DNA of 64,000 nucleotides from Pseudomonas poae (GTDB lineage Bacteria; Pseudomonadota; Gammaproteobacteria; Pseudomonadales; Pseudomonadaceae): NCBI GenBank assembly GCA_004000515.1, contig CP034537.1, positions 744,001 to 808,000 of the forward strand, read 5' to 3'. Shown piece by piece: positions 20,073 to 31,884 of this stretch (position 1 is its first letter; each line of letters starts with the position of its first letter). The notes under the pieces were generated by a model. It saw only the letters and a program-made list of their open reading frames with translations, ran no database searches and was not told where the DNA came from. The position numbers and the translations under genes were made by a program.

Positions 20073-21138
20073 TGAACCAACCATTGATGCTGACGGCCGC
20101 GCAAAAGGCCGGCCCCAAGGTGACGATTGCAGTGGGCGCGGTGATCCTGATCCTGCTGCTGGCGCTGCCATTGTTTTCGTTGTTGTCGCCGGAAAATCCG
20201 CTGCATGTGTCGGCCTACACGCTGACGCTGGTGGGCAAGATCCTTTGCTACGCCATCGTCGCCCTCGCGTTGGACCTGGTGTGGGGTTATGCGGGGATGT
20301 TGTCCCTCGGCCACGGTTTGTTCTTCGCCCTCGGCGGTTATGCGATGGGCATGTACCTGATGCGCCAGGCCTCGGGCGATGAGTTGCCGGCGTTCATGAC
20401 CTTTTGTCGTGGACCGAATTGCCCTGGTATTGGGTGGGCACCGAGCATTTCCTTTGGGCCCTGTGCCTGGTGGTGCTCGCGCCAGGGTTGTTGGCGTTGG
20501 TGTTCGGCTTCTTCGCCTTCCGTTCGCGAATCAAGGGCGTGTATTTCTCGATCATGACCCAGGCCCTGACCTTTGCCGGCATGCTGTTGTTCTTTCGCAA
20601 CGAGACCGGCTTTGGCGGCAATAACGGTTTCACCAACTTTCGCAGCATCCTCGGCTTTGGCATCACTGAGCCGGGCACGCGGGCGGTGCTGTTCGTGGCC
20701 ACGGTATTGCTGTTGGTGGCGAGCCTGTACATCGGCTGGCGCCTGGCCCAGAGCAAATTCGGCCGCGTGCTGACAGCGCTGCGCGATGCGGAAAACCGCC
20801 TGATGTTCTGCGGTTACGACCCGCGCGGTTTCAAGCTGTTCGTGTGGGTGTTGAGCGCGGTGTTGTGCGGCTTGGCCGGGGCGCTGTATGTGCCACAGGT
20901 GGGCATTATCAACCCCAGCGAAATGTCGCCGACCAACTCGATTGAAGCGGCTGTGTGGGTCGCTCTCGGAGGGCGCGGCACGCTGATCGGCCCGCTGCTC
21001 GGCGCTGGCGTAGTGAACGGCATGAAGAGCTGGTTCACCGTGGCCTTCCCGGAATACTGGCTGTTCTTCCTTGGGGCGCTGTTCATCATCGTCACGCTGT
21101 ACCTGCCCAAGGGCGTTATCGGCCTGCTGAAGAAATGA
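20072..21138 (+). CDS. urtC: urea ABC transporter permease UrtC (frameshifted)
   Basis: A 355-residue LivM-type permease after correction. The first half holds WGYAGMLSLGHGLFFALGGYAMGMYLMR; the second has NNGFTNF and the ATPase-contact loop LTALRDAENRLMFCGYDPRGFK. One T is missing from the run at 20402-20405; five Ts restore FMTFLSWTELPWYWVG. It is translationally coupled to urtB and followed after 8 bp by urtD. Confidence 0.92.
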
Positions 21139-21146
21139 GGAACGTC

Positions 21147-21967
21147 ATGCTTGAACCTATTTTCGACGCAGGCACCGGCCGCGATGCCATCGGCATTGGC
21201 CAGGCGGCGGGCAAGGGTCTCAATACCCGCCACGGCACCATCCTGACCCTGGAAGACATCAGCGTCAGCTTCGACGGCTTCAAGGCGCTCAACAACCTGA
21301 ACCTGTACATCAGCGTCGGCGAACTGCGCTGCATCATCGGCCCCAACGGTGCGGGCAAGACCACGCTGATGGACGTGATCACCGGCAAGACCCGGCCCAG
21401 CCACGGCAGCGCCTGGTTTGGTGAAAACCTCGACCTCACAAGCATGAGTGAAGTGCAGATCGCCCAGGCCGGCATTGGCCGCAAGTTCCAGAAGCCCACG
21501 GTGTTCGAAGCCCTCAGCGTGTTCGAAAACCTGGAACTGGCGCAGAAGACCGACAAGTCCGTATGGGCCAGCCTGCGCGCACGCCTGAGCGGCGAGCAGA
21601 AGGACCGTATCGACGAGGTACTCGACACCATCCGCCTGACGGCTCGGTGCAGCGCCCGGCCGGGCTGCTGTCCCACGGGCAAAAACAGTTCCTGGAAATC
21701 GGCATGCTGCTGATGCAAGACCCACAGCTGCTGCTGCTGGACGAACCGGTGGCAGGCATGACCGACGCCGAGACCGAATTCACCGCCGAGCTGTTCAAGC
21801 GGCTGGCAGGCAAGCACTCGCTGATGGTGGTGGAACACGACATGGGCTTTGTCGGCTCGATTGCCGACCACGTCACCGTGCTGCACCAGGGCAGCGTGCT
21901 GGCCGAAGGGTCGCTGGAGCAGGTGCAGGACAATGAGCGGGTGATCGAAGTCTATCTCGGTCGCTGA
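21147..21967 (+). CDS. urtD: urea ABC transporter ATPase UrtD (frameshifted)
   Basis: A 273-residue ATPase of the LivG class. Walker A is GPNGAGKTT and the Q-loop is GRKFQKPTVFE. After correction LSHGQKQ is the signature and LLLLDEPVAGM the Walker B, followed by an H-loop in VEHDMG. One G is missing at about 21642-21643 (CTGACGGCTC should read CTGACGGGCTC), giving DTIRLTGSVQRPAGLLSHGQK. The ATG at 21147 has GAGGAA seven bases upstream; an ATG at 21135 overlaps the urtC stop and is possible. Confidence 0.9.
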
Positions 21968-21989
21968 CCTAGACACGGACTTGCTTTAT

Positions 21990-22076
21990 GTGGGAGCGGG
22001 CTTGCTCGCGAAGGCGGTGTGTCAGTCACTACATCTGTCACTGACCCACCGTCTTCGCGAGCAAGCCCGCTCCCAC
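21990..22076. repeat. REP pair (family A) between urtD and urtE
   Basis: Inverted GTGGGAGCGGGCTTGCTCGC arms with an inner GTCAGTCAC/GTCACTGAC-type stem. It starts 22 bp after the urtD stop. Confidence 0.9.
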
Positions 22077-22100
22077 AAGGGATTTGAGGAGAATTTGGAT

Positions 22101-22799
22101 ATGTTGCAAGTTGAAAAATTGCACCAATACTACGGCGGTAGCCACATCCTGCGTGGGCTGTCTTTTGACGTGAAGGTCGGCGAAGTCACCTGTCTGCTCG
22201 GCCGTAACGGCGTGGGCAAGACCACTTTGCTCAAATGCCTGATGGGTTTATTGCCCTCCAAGGAAGGCGTGGTGAATTGGGAGGGCAAAGCTATTACCGG
22301 CTTCAAACCCCACCAGCGTGTGCATGCTGGTATTGCCTATGTGCCCCAGGGCCGGGAGATTTTCGGGCGGCTCACCGTTGAAGAAAACCTGCTGATGGGC
22401 TCGCCCGCTTCCCCCGGCTCCGAAGCCAAGGAAGTGCCTGCATTCATCTACGAACTGTTCCCGGTGCTGCTGCAAATGAAACACCGGCGCGGCGGCGACT
22501 TGTCCGGCGGCCAGCAACAGCAGTTGGCGATTGGCCGCGCCCTGGCCAGCCGCCCACGCCTGCTGATCCTCGATGAGCCCACCGAAGGCATCCAGCCCTC
22601 GGTGATCAAGGAGATCGGCGCGGTGATCAAGAAGCTCGCCGCCCGTGGCGACATGGCGATCCTGCTGGTGGAGCAGTTCTACGATTTTGCCGCCGAATTG
22701 GCCGACCAGTACCTGGTGATGTCACGTGGCGAGATCGTGCAGCAGGGCCGTGGAGAAAATATGGAAAGCGAAGGTGTACGCGGCCTCGTAACGATCTAA
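22101..22799 (+). CDS. urtE: urea ABC transporter ATPase UrtE
   Basis: A 232-residue ATPase of the LivF class. Walker A GRNGVGKTT is at residues 34-42, the signature is LSGGQQQQ, Walker B is LLILDEPTEGIQP, and the H-loop region is LLVEQFYDFA. The TEGIQPSVI segment is typical of UrtE. The ATG at 22101 follows AGGAG; longer in-frame readings would translate the REP. The frame is intact. It is the last transporter gene, 30 bp ahead of ureD. Confidence 0.94.
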   Translation: MLQVEKLHQYYGGSHILRGLSFDVKVGEVTCLLGRNGVGKTTLLKCLMGLLPSKEGVVNWEGKAITGFKPHQRVHAGIAYVPQGREIFGRLTVEENLLMGSPASPGSEAKEVPAFIYELFPVLLQMKHRRGGDLSGGQQQQLAIGRALASRPRLLILDEPTEGIQPSVIKEIGAVIKKLAARGDMAILLVEQFYDFAAELADQYLVMSRGEIVQQGRGENMESEGVRGLVTI

Positions 22800-22829
22800 T
22801 CTGTAGCGTCCTAACGATAAGCACAAACC

Positions 22830-23669
22830 ATGAACCTGCCCGTTACCCCTGCCCTGTTCACCCCCAGCTGGCACGCCGAGCTGGAACTCGGCTACGCGCG
22901 TTTCGGCGACACCACACGCCCGGTGATGCGCCGCCACATCGGCCCGCTGCGGGTGCAAAAGCACCTGTACGCCGAAGGCCCCGAGGTGTGCCAGCACATC
23001 ATCGTGCACCCGCCCGGCGGCATTGCCGGTGGTGATCGCCTGGACATCAGCGCCCATGTCGGCACCGGCGCATGGGCGCAATTGACCAGCCCCGGCGCGG
23101 CCAAGTGGTACCGCGCCAGCGGCCCGGCGTATCAGCAACTGGACCTCACGGTGGAAGCCGGCGCCACGCTGGAATGGCTGCCCCAGGAGACCATCGTGTT
23201 CAGTGCAGCCCAAGCCGAACTCAGCACACGCATCGAGCTGCAAGGCGATGCGCGACTGTTCTACTGGGACGTGATCGCCCTCGGCCGCCCCGCCAGTGGC
23301 GAGCGTTTTAACCTGGGCCACTTTCAATCCCACTTGGATATCCGCCGCGACGGCCAATTGCTCTGGCATGAACGCCAGCGCATTGTGGGTGCCGATGGCT
23401 TGCTCGACTCGCCCATCGGCCTGGACGGACAGCCGGTGTTTGCCACCTTGCTGCTGACCGGCGATATCGACCCTGATCTGCTCGAAAAATGCCGCGCCCT
23501 GCCCCATGCGGTGCGTGGCGACCTGAGCCAATTGCCGGGTTTGCTGGTGGCCCGTTGTCTGGCAGGTGAAGCGCTGTTGGCGAGGGCTTGGTTGATTGAT
23601 TTATGGAAACTGCTGCGCCCTGCCGTACTCGGCAGAGAAGCGATACCACCCCGAATCTGGAGCACATGA
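22830..23669 (+). CDS. ureD: urease accessory protein UreD
   Basis: A 279-residue protein with the family features [32 protein letters not shown] (in pieces), the [10 protein letters not shown] segment and [10 protein letters not shown]. UreD (UreH) binds apo-urease and, with UreF and UreG, helps carboxylate the active-site lysine and load nickel. The frame is intact. It follows urtE by 30 bp and is separated from ureA by a REP pair. Confidence 0.95.
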   Translation: MNLPVTPALFTPSWHAELELGYARFGDTTRPVMRRHIGPLRVQKHLYAEGPEVCQHIIVHPPGGIAGGDRLDISAHVGTGAWAQLTSPGAAKWYRASGPAYQQLDLTVEAGATLEWLPQETIVFSAAQAELSTRIELQGDARLFYWDVIALGRPASGERFNLGHFQSHLDIRRDGQLLWHERQRIVGADGLLDSPIGLDGQPVFATLLLTGDIDPDLLEKCRALPHAVRGDLSQLPGLLVARCLAGEALLARAWLIDLWKLLRPAVLGREAIPPRIWST

Positions 23670-23679
23670 AGATCAAAAT

Positions 23680-23766
23680 GTGGGAGCTGGCTTGCCTGCG
23701 ATAGCGGTGGGTCAGTGACAGATGTACTGCCTGAACCAGCGCTATCGCAGGCAAGCCAGCTCCCAC
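23680..23766. repeat. REP pair (family B) between ureD and ureA
   Basis: Inverted GTGGGAGCTGGCTTGCCTGC arms extended by GATAGCG/CGCTATC. It lies inside the urease operon. Confidence 0.9.
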
Positions 23767-23816
23767 ATTTGATCTCTGTTGTTTATAAGAATGCTGTTTA
23801 AGAGAGACCTTGAACC

Positions 23817-24118
<302 letters not shown>

Positions 24119-24124
24119 GGCCTG

Positions 24125-25481
<1,357 letters not shown>

Positions 25482-25487
25482 GGCCTC

Positions 25488-25569
25488 ATCGCAGGCAAGC
25501 CAGCTCCCACAGGTGAACGCATTCCAAAGTGACAAATCGGTCAACTGTGGGAGCTGGCTTGCCTGCCAT
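25488..25569. repeat. REP pair (family B), outward orientation, between ureB and ureC
   Basis: Two inverted copies with CTCCCAC and GTGGGAG facing each other in the centre and the GCAGGCAAGC/GCTTGCCTGC ends outermost. Confidence 0.88.
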
Positions 25570-25609
25570 AGCTATTTCACATTCAACACAAATTTCTCAG
25601 GGCACACAC

Positions 25610-27310
25610 ATGAAAATCAGCCGCCAAGCCTACGCCGACATGTACGGCCCCACCGTCGGTGACAAGGTCCGCCTGGCCGACACCGAGCTGTTTGTCGAAG
25701 TGGAAAAAGACTTCACCATTTACGGCGAAGAAGTGAAATTCGGCGGCGGCAAGGTCATCCGCGACGGCCAGGGCCAAAGCCAATTGCTTGCCCATGAAGT
25801 AGTCGACACCCTGATCACGAACGCACTGATCATCGACCACTGGGGCATCGTCAAAGCCGACGTCGGCCTCAAGAACGGTCGCATCCACGCCATCGGCAAG
25901 GCCGGCAACCCAGACATCCAGCCCGGCGTGACCATGGCCATCGGCGCCAGCACCGAAGTGATCGCCGGCGAAGGCATGATCCTCACCGCCGGCGGTATCG
26001 ACAGCCACGTGCATTTCATCTGTCCGCAGCAGATCGAAGAAGCGCTGACCAGCGGCGTCACCACCATGATCGGCGGTGGTACAGGACCTGCGACGGGCAC
26101 CAACGCCACCACGTGCACTTCCGGCCCCTGGCACCTGGCGCGCATGCTCCAGGCCAGTGATTCGTTCCCGATGAACATCGGTTTCACCGGCAAGGGCAAC
26201 GCCAGTTTGCCCGAGCCACTGATCGAACAGGTCAAGGCCGGCGCCATCGGTTTGAAGCTGCATGAGGATTGGGGCACCACCCCCGCCAGCATCGACAACT
26301 GCCTGAGCGTGGCCGATGAGTACGACGTGCAGGTGGCGATCCACAGCGACACCCTCAACGAATCGGGCTTCGTCGAAACCACCCTCGCCGCGCTCAAGGG
26401 CCGCACCATCCACACCTACCACACCGAAGGTGCCGGTGGCGGCCACGCGCCGGACATCATCAAGGCCTGCGGTTTCCCTAACGTGTTGCCCAGCTCAACC
26501 AACCCGACGCGCCCCTTCACCCGCAACACCATCGACGAACACCTCGACATGCTGATGGTCTGCCACCACCTGGACCCGAGCATTGCCGAAGACGTGGCCT
26601 TCGCCGAAAGCCGTATCCGCCGCGAAACCATCGCCGCCGAAGACATCCTGCACGACCTCGGCGCGTTCTCGATGATCAGCTCCGACAGCCAGGCCATGGG
26701 CCGCGTCGGCGAAGTGATCACACGCACCTGGCAAACCGCCGACAAGATGAAAAAACAGCGCGGCCCGCTGCCAGGCGACGGCCCCGGCAACGACAACTTT
26801 CGCGCCAAACGCTACATCGCCAAGTACACCATCAACCCGGCAATCACCCATGGCATCAGCCATATCGTAGGGTCGATAGAAGTGGGCAAGTGGGCCGACC
26901 TGGTGCTGTGGCGCCCCGCGTTTTTTGGCATCAAGCCGACCCTGATCCTCAAGGGCGGCGCCATTGCTTCAAGCCTGATGGGCGATGCCAACGCGTCGAT
27001 CCCAACGCCACAGCCGGTGCATTACCGCCCGATGTTCGCCAGCTTCGGCAGCTCACTGCACGCCACCAGCCTGACCTTTATCAGCCAGGCGGCGCATGCA
27101 GCCGGGTTACCGGAAGCGCTGGGGTTGAAAAAGCAGATAGGCGTGGTGAAAGGCTGCCGTGACGTGCAGAAAACCGACCTGATCCACAACGACTACCTGC
27201 CCCAAATCGACGTCGACCCACAGACCTACCAGGTCAAGGCCGACGGGGTGTTGCTGTGGTGTGAACCGGCCGAATCATTGCCGATGGCGCAGCGTTACTT
27301 CCTGTTCTGA
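25610..27310 (+). CDS. ureC: urease alpha subunit (catalytic)
   Basis: A 566-residue protein, full length. The nickel centre residues are visible: HVHF near residue 136, the carbamylated lysine in GLKLHEDWG near 217, and the flap cysteine and catalytic histidine in MVCHHLDPS near 320. It hydrolyses urea to ammonia and carbamate in the cytoplasm. The ATG at 25610 begins [25 protein letters not shown]. Longer in-frame readings would translate the REP and are rejected. The frame is intact. Its stop overlaps a convergent remnant gene by 16 bp. Confidence 0.97.
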   Translation: MKISRQAYADMYGPTVGDKVRLADTELFVEVEKDFTIYGEEVKFGGGKVIRDGQGQSQLLAHEVVDTLITNALIIDHWGIVKADVGLKNGRIHAIGKAGNPDIQPGVTMAIGASTEVIAGEGMILTAGGIDSHVHFICPQQIEEALTSGVTTMIGGGTGPATGTNATTCTSGPWHLARMLQASDSFPMNIGFTGKGNASLPEPLIEQVKAGAIGLKLHEDWGTTPASIDNCLSVADEYDVQVAIHSDTLNESGFVETTLAALKGRTIHTYHTEGAGGGHAPDIIKACGFPNVLPSSTNPTRPFTRNTIDEHLDMLMVCHHLDPSIAEDVAFAESRIRRETIAAEDILHDLGAFSMISSDSQAMGRVGEVITRTWQTADKMKKQRGPLPGDGPGNDNFRAKRYIAKYTINPAITHGISHIVGSIEVGKWADLVLWRPAFFGIKPTLILKGGAIASSLMGDANASIPTPQPVHYRPMFASFGSSLHATSLTFISQAAHAAGLPEALGLKKQIGVVKGCRDVQKTDLIHNDYLPQIDVDPQTYQVKADGVLLWCEPAESLPMAQRYFLF

Positions 27311-27689
27311 TGCAGTTCACCGTTGCCCTGGGCAAGATGGAAAGAGATTTCCGTCCTCTGCAGTTTTGCGCGTTGCATCGCTTCGCTGGTTAGCTTAACG
27401 ATCAGCGCTCGTTCATCTGCGATGAACGAGGGCAGGCCTGCCTCGTAACTGCCGGGTGACGTCTCATCCAGGTCCGTCTGTGCACTGAAGCTTGCGACAG
27501 CCGCATCACCCAGGGCCTTGCGTTGCGCCAGCGTGGCCTGCCGATACCAGTCAGGCAAGGGTGCATCGGCTTGTTTGAGTTGGGCACGTCGCGGTGCGGT
27601 AGCAGCAGTGACCCAGGCCGGTAGAGATTGCTCAATCAGCGGCGCATGGATGCTGCGGGAAACGGGGGTGTAATGGGAGTCTCGGGCAT
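27295..27689 (-). pseudogene. remnant of a DUF6543/dermonecrotic-toxin-like protein
   Basis: After adding one base to the G run at 27664-27668 (plus strand), a 131-residue frame starts at 27689. It begins MPETPITPPVSRSIHAPLIEQSLPAWVTAATAPRR and continues DAPLPDWYRQATLAQRKALGDAAVASF. This pattern of short LPxWxxxAxxxQRxxL segments resembles the N-terminal region of the very large Pseudomonas DUF6543 proteins. Only about a tenth of such a protein is present, so it looks like a leftover fragment. A perfect hairpin (CTGTCTCTCC/GGAGAGACAG, 27691-27718) lies immediately before its start. The family assignment is by memory. Confidence 0.45.
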
Positions 27690-27772
27690 GCTGTCTCTCC
27701 TGTGAAATGGAGAGACAGCACACCATGCCCGAGCACACCGTCAGCGGTAGGTAGTTACCCACGACGCTGCGG

Positions 27773-28711
27773 TCAGAAGTTTTCGCGTGGGTTGAACGCA
27801 GCCTTGCGCGCCAGCTCCTGCCACAAGGCGATGGTTTCGTCGTCGGCGTGCTTTGGCATGACTGCCTTGAGCTGGATGTACAGGAAACCGCGCTCGCCGG
27901 CTTTGTTCGCCAAGCCATGGCCCTTGGCGCGCATGCGTTGGCCGTTCTGGCTGCCGGCAGGCACCTTGAGGTTGATCTTGCCGGTCAGGGTCGGCACTGC
28001 CACTTCCGCGCCCAACGCCAATTCCCACGGTGCCAGCGGCAACGTGATCACCAGGTTTTGGCCTTCGACTTCGAACTTCGAATGCGGCGCAAACTTGATG
28101 ATCAGGTACAGGTCGCCATTGGCCCCTCCGCCAATACCTGGCGCACCCTGGCCTTTGAGGCGGATGCGCTCACCGTCGGCGACGCCGGCGGGGATCTTCA
28201 CGTTCAGGCTCTTGGTGGTGTTGCTCACGTGACGGCCCGAGGCGTCGTATTGCGGCACCTGGAAGCTGATCTGCTTGGACTCGGTGGACAGCGTCTCTTC
28301 AAGCGACACGGTCAGCTGCATCTCCACGTCCTGGCCCTTGCGACCGGTTGGACGGCGCTGGCCGCCACCAAAGGCATCGCCACGCGAGCCGAAGATCGAG
28401 CTGAAAAAGTCCGAGAAGTCGCCCGCGTCCTGACCGCCGCCAAAGCCGCCACGGCTCTGCCAGCCCGGTGGCCCCTGGAACGGCTGGCCATGCTGGCCGT
28501 ATTTGCGCAGTTCGTCGTATTCGGCGCGCTTGTCGGCACTTTTGAGCGCCTCGTAGGCTTCGGACGCGTCCTTGAATTTCTCTTCGGCGTCTTTTTCCTT
28601 GCTCACGTCCGGGTGATATTTGCGCGCGAGCTTGCGATAGGCCGCCTTGATTTCCTTGTCGTCGGCCGTCGGCTCTACGCCCAATATCTTGTAGTAGTCT
28701 TTGAAATCCAT
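27773..28711 (-). CDS. cbpA: curved DNA-binding protein CbpA (DnaJ-class co-chaperone)
   Basis: A 312-residue protein. The J domain (residues 1-70) carries the HPD motif in [10 protein letters not shown] Gly/Phe-rich linker (about 80-125, [21 protein letters not shown]) precedes two substrate-binding beta domains ([10 protein letters not shown]...; [19 protein letters not shown]). It lacks the DnaJ zinc finger, which separates CbpA from DnaJ. It works with Hsp70; an Hsp70 homologue is transcribed divergently 238 bp away. The start at 28711 follows GGTGAA; longer readings are not supported. Confidence 0.92.
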   Translation of the reverse strand: MDFKDYYKILGVEPTADDKEIKAAYRKLARKYHPDVSKEKDAEEKFKDASEAYEALKSADKRAEYDELRKYGQHGQPFQGPPGWQSRGGFGGGQDAGDFSDFFSSIFGSRGDAFGGGQRRPTGRKGQDVEMQLTVSLEETLSTESKQISFQVPQYDASGRHVSNTTKSLNVKIPAGVADGERIRLKGQGAPGIGGGANGDLYLIIKFAPHSKFEVEGQNLVITLPLAPWELALGAEVAVPTLTGKINLKVPAGSQNGQRMRAKGHGLANKAGERGFLYIQLKAVMPKHADDETIALWQELARKAAFNPRENF

Positions 28712-28949
28712 CGGCGGTTCACCATCCTTAATCGAGATCGCACAGCCCGGGGCACAACGTGCGCTGCTTTGCACCTGTTGAGTGATGTGGCCTGGGGGTG
28801 CGTCAAAGTGTTATCGGCACTTGCCGTATGCATCAGATGTGGGGGCGAATCGCCAGGTTTCAAGCAAGATTTAACGGATGGTCGGCCTACGCATCCGCTC
28901 TCGACTGGCATACACTGCGCGGCCGTTTTTCAACCGGAACCTGATTGTC

Positions 28950-30218
28950 ATGGAAAACCCATCCCCAGCCCGTGCCTGCGGCATCGACTTTGGCACGTCC
29001 AACTCCACCGTCGGCTGGATCCGCCCCGGCGAGGAGACGCTTATTGCGCTGGAGGACGACAAAATCACGCTGCCGTCGGTGGTGTTCTTCAACTTCGAGG
29101 AACGCCGCCCGGTGTACGGTCGCCTGGCGCTGCACGAGTACCTGGAAAACTACGAAGGCCGGCTGATGCGCTCGCTCAAGAGCCTGCTGGGTTCCAAGCT
29201 GATCAAGCACGACACCAGCGTGCTCGGCACCGCAATGCCGTTCACCGACCTGCTGGCGCTGTTTATCGGCCAGCTCAAGAGCCGTGCCGAAGCCAACGCC
29301 GGCCGTGAGTTCGAAGAAGTGGTACTGGGCCGCCCAGTGTTTTTCGTCGATGACGACCCGCTGGCCGACCAGGAAGCCGAGAACACCCTCGTAGACGTAG
29401 CCCGCAAGATCGGCTTCAAGGACATCTCGTTCCAATACGAGCCGATTGCGGCAGCGTTCGACTACGAGTCGACCATTGAGAAAGAAGAGCTGGTACTGAT
29501 CGTCGACATCGGCGGGGGTACCTCCGACTTCTCGCTGGTGCGCCTGTCGCCGGACCGTCGTCACAACGACAACCGCCACGATGACATCCTCGCCACTGGC
29601 GGCGTGCACATCGGCGGGACCGACTTCGACAAACAGCTCTCGCTGGCCGGCATGATGCCGCTGTTCGGCTACGGCAGCCGCATGAAAAGCGGCGCCTACA
29701 TGCCCACCAGCCATCACATGAACCTGGCCACCTGGCACACCATCAACTCGGTGTACTCGCAAAAATCCCAGCTGGCCCTGGGCAGCATGCGCTACGACAT
29801 CGAAGACACTGGCGGTATTGATCGCCTGTTCAAGCTGATCGAAGAACGCGCCGGGCACTGGTTGGCCATGGAAGTGGAAGAAACCAAGATCCAACTGACC
29901 CACGAAGACAACCGCCACGTGCCGCTGGACCGGATTGAAGCAGGCCTGAGCGTAGACCTGAGCCGGGCGCTGTTCGAGTCGTCCATCGATAACTTGCTTG
30001 AGCGCGTGCGCGGCAGTGTCACGCAGTTGCTCAACGACGCCTCGGTGAGCGTGGAGCAGGTGGACACGGTGTTCTTTACCGGCGGTTCCAGCGGGATCCC
30101 TGCACTGCGCCACAGCATTTCGGCGATGCTGCCGAAGGCGCGGCATGTGGAAGGGAATATCTTTGGCAGTATCGGCAGTGGTCTGGCGATTGAGGCCAGC
30201 AAGCGGTACGGCTACTGA
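28950..30218 (+). CDS. Hsp70-family protein (YegD-like)
   Basis: A 422-residue actin-fold ATPase. Phosphate 1 motif CGIDFGTSNSTVGW (about residue 10), phosphate 2 motif LIVDIGGGTSDFS (about 180) and adenosine motif VFFTGGSSGIPAL (about 370) are all present. It ends soon after the nucleotide-binding domain and so lacks the DnaK substrate-binding and lid domains, as in E. coli YegD. Its divergent neighbour is the co-chaperone cbpA. The exact client or role is unknown. Confidence 0.88.
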   Translation: MENPSPARACGIDFGTSNSTVGWIRPGEETLIALEDDKITLPSVVFFNFEERRPVYGRLALHEYLENYEGRLMRSLKSLLGSKLIKHDTSVLGTAMPFTDLLALFIGQLKSRAEANAGREFEEVVLGRPVFFVDDDPLADQEAENTLVDVARKIGFKDISFQYEPIAAAFDYESTIEKEELVLIVDIGGGTSDFSLVRLSPDRRHNDNRHDDILATGGVHIGGTDFDKQLSLAGMMPLFGYGSRMKSGAYMPTSHHMNLATWHTINSVYSQKSQLALGSMRYDIEDTGGIDRLFKLIEERAGHWLAMEVEETKIQLTHEDNRHVPLDRIEAGLSVDLSRALFESSIDNLLERVRGSVTQLLNDASVSVEQVDTVFFTGGSSGIPALRHSISAMLPKARHVEGNIFGSIGSGLAIEASKRYGY

Positions 30219-30230
30219 GCGGTAAGTTTT

Positions 30231-30298
30231 TAGCTGCAAGCTGCAAGTAAGAGCACATCTGCTTTTACTTGCAACTTGCGGCTTGCAACTGAGAGCTG
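30231..30298. repeat. palindromic repeat, AGCTGCAAG type
   Basis: Left arm AGCTGCAAGCTGCAAGTAA, right arm TTACTTGCAACTTGCGGCTT with the continuation GCAACTGAGAGCT. The arms are imperfect inverted copies around a short loop. Its sequence is unrelated to the two REP families here, and only one copy is present in the window. It lies between the convergent Hsp70-type and AI-2E-type genes. Confidence 0.65.
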
Positions 30299-30302
30299 CC
30301 CT

Positions 30303-31316
30303 CTACACCATCCCGCCGAGCTTCAGCTCACTCTTGAGATACGCATAATAAATCGGCCCCGCCACCACGCCGGGCAAGCCAAATGCCGCCTCAAACACCA
30401 GCATCGCCAGCAACAATTCCCACGACTTGGCACTGATCTGCCCGCCCACGATCCGCGCGTTGAGGAAGTACTCGACCTTGTGGATAACAATCAAATACCC
30501 CAGTGCCGCCACCGCCACCCAGATCGACAGCGACAGCGCGACGATGGTGATCAGCGTGTTGGACATCAGGTTGCCGATCACCGGAAGCAGACCGAGCAGG
30601 AAGGTCAGCACGATCAGGGTTTTGGTCAGCGGCAAGTGAATCCCGCACAGCGGCAGCACCACGGCGAGGAACACGGCGGTGAAGGCGGTGTTGAGCGCGG
30701 CAATCTTGATCTGGGCGAAGACGATGTTGCGAAAGGCCTGGACCAGCAAGTGCAGGCGGTCGAACAGCGCGGCGGCCAGCGGTTTGCGTTTGGTCAGGTC
30801 GGGCACGCGCTGCAGGGCGATGATCGCGCCGAGCACCATACCGATCAGCAGGGTGACGAACATGTGGGCGGCATCTTTGCCCACCAGTTGCAACTCGCTC
30901 AGGTGCTTGCTCAGCCAGTCGCCAATGGCCACGCGGAACTCGGCAGCGCTGGCAGGCAGATAGGCGTCGAGGAACGGCGGCAATTGGCCGCGCGCGCGGT
31001 CGACCACGCCCATGAATTTGTCGAGGGAAGCCCCGGGGTTTTCAGCTTCGTGGAGCAGGAAGCTGATGGCACCGGCGAAGATCAGGGTCAGCACGCTGAC
31101 GATCAACGTGCCGAGCAAGGCCACCGCCAGCCAACGCGCGCGCCGGCCTTCGATCAGCCGTTGCAGTTGGGGGGTGAGCATGTTGACCAGCTCAAAGACC
31201 AACAGGCCGGCCAGCAGGCTGGGCAGCAACTTGAGCGGCAGTACCAGCAGCAGTCCGCCGAAAATGATGATGTAGCTGGCCAGCAATATCACGTGACGCT
31301 GAGAAAACGTTGGCAT
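30303..31316 (-). CDS. AI-2E transporter family (PerM-like) membrane protein
   Basis: A 337-residue polytopic inner-membrane protein. It has N-terminal hydrophobic pairs, a large loop (about residues 100-150, LHEAENPGASLDKFMGVVDRARGQLPP), and C-terminal helices with LPLTKTLIVLTFLLGLLPVIGNLMSN and the GPIYYAYLKSEL ending of the family. Family members include the AI-2 exporter TqsA and Na+/H+ antiporters, so the substrate is open. The frame is intact. Confidence 0.83.
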   Translation of the reverse strand: MPTFSQRHVILLASYIIIFGGLLLVLPLKLLPSLLAGLLVFELVNMLTPQLQRLIEGRRARWLAVALLGTLIVSVLTLIFAGAISFLLHEAENPGASLDKFMGVVDRARGQLPPFLDAYLPASAAEFRVAIGDWLSKHLSELQLVGKDAAHMFVTLLIGMVLGAIIALQRVPDLTKRKPLAAALFDRLHLLVQAFRNIVFAQIKIAALNTAFTAVFLAVVLPLCGIHLPLTKTLIVLTFLLGLLPVIGNLMSNTLITIVALSLSIWVAVAALGYLIVIHKVEYFLNARIVGGQISAKSWELLLAMLVFEAAFGLPGVVAGPIYYAYLKSELKLGGMV

Positions 31317-31406
31317 ACAGCCTCAAAACGAACGGCGTTAAAGGAAGGGCAGTCTGCCAGCCTTGAGGGAATCAAGCGAGTGGGTCGGTTGCGAATGCGA
31401 TCAAGT

Positions 31407-31491
31407 GTGGGAGCTGGCTTACCTGCGATGCAGGCGACTCGGTGCCTTAGTCAGACCGAGGTGAGGCTATCGCAGGCAAGCCAGCTCCCAC
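31407..31491. repeat. REP pair (family B)
   Basis: Inverted arms GTGGGAGCTGGCTTACCTGC (one base off) and GCAGGCAAGCCAGCTCCCAC, between the AI-2E-type gene and psiF. Confidence 0.88.
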
Positions 31492-31520
31492 ATTGAACTC
31501 AAGCGCTTGGGCAAGCGTGA

Positions 31521-31811
31521 TCAGCCTTTGAGGCACGTACTCATAAAGGTCTTGCGTGCATCACCGGCCAGCGCTTTGGTTTTTGCCGAGGCATTGCAGT
31601 CTTTCATCTTCTGCTGCTGCGGCGTCAGGGTCTTGGCGGGAGCCGCCTTGAGGCACGTACTCATGAAGGCTTTGCGTTCATCGCCTTTGAGGGCCTTGGT
31701 GGTGGCGTCGGCATTGCAGGTGGTCATTTTATTTTGCTGGGCGGTGTCAGCGAAGCTTTGGGAACACAGCAGCAGGCCGACCATCAACAGCGGAATACGC
31801 AGCATCTTCAT
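31521..31811 (-). CDS. psiF: PsiF-family repeat protein
   Basis: A 96-residue exported protein: signal peptide MKMLRIPLLMVGLLLCSQSFA, then two PsiF repeats (MTTCNADATTKALKGDERKAFMSTCLK and MKDCNASAKTKALAGDARKTFMSTCLKG, each with two cysteines). In E. coli psiF is phosphate-starvation inducible; the biochemical role is unknown. The ATG at 31811 follows GGGAGA. Longer readings upstream have no signal peptide and are rejected. Confidence 0.88.
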   Translation of the reverse strand: MKMLRIPLLMVGLLLCSQSFADTAQQNKMTTCNADATTKALKGDERKAFMSTCLKAAPAKTLTPQQQKMKDCNASAKTKALAGDARKTFMSTCLKG

Positions 31812-31884
31812 GGAGTTTTTCTCCCTGTTACCGTGCCGAAGGGGCACGGCCTGCCCAGAAGTGTAGTCAAAGCCTGTTACATCT

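Noticed and set aside
21981..22100. Upstream extension of UrtE through the REP element
   Set aside because: The extension translates a REP (VGAGLLAK-type sequence). The ATG at 22101 has a ribosome-binding site and gives the family N-terminus. The same applies upstream of ureC, the PepSY gene and the operon ATPase at 9496.
28887..30239. A 450-codon open frame on the minus strand opposite the Hsp70-type gene
   Set aside because: It mirrors a GC-rich conserved gene whose motifs are unmistakable. Its translation is His/Gln/Val-rich shadow sequence with no family features.
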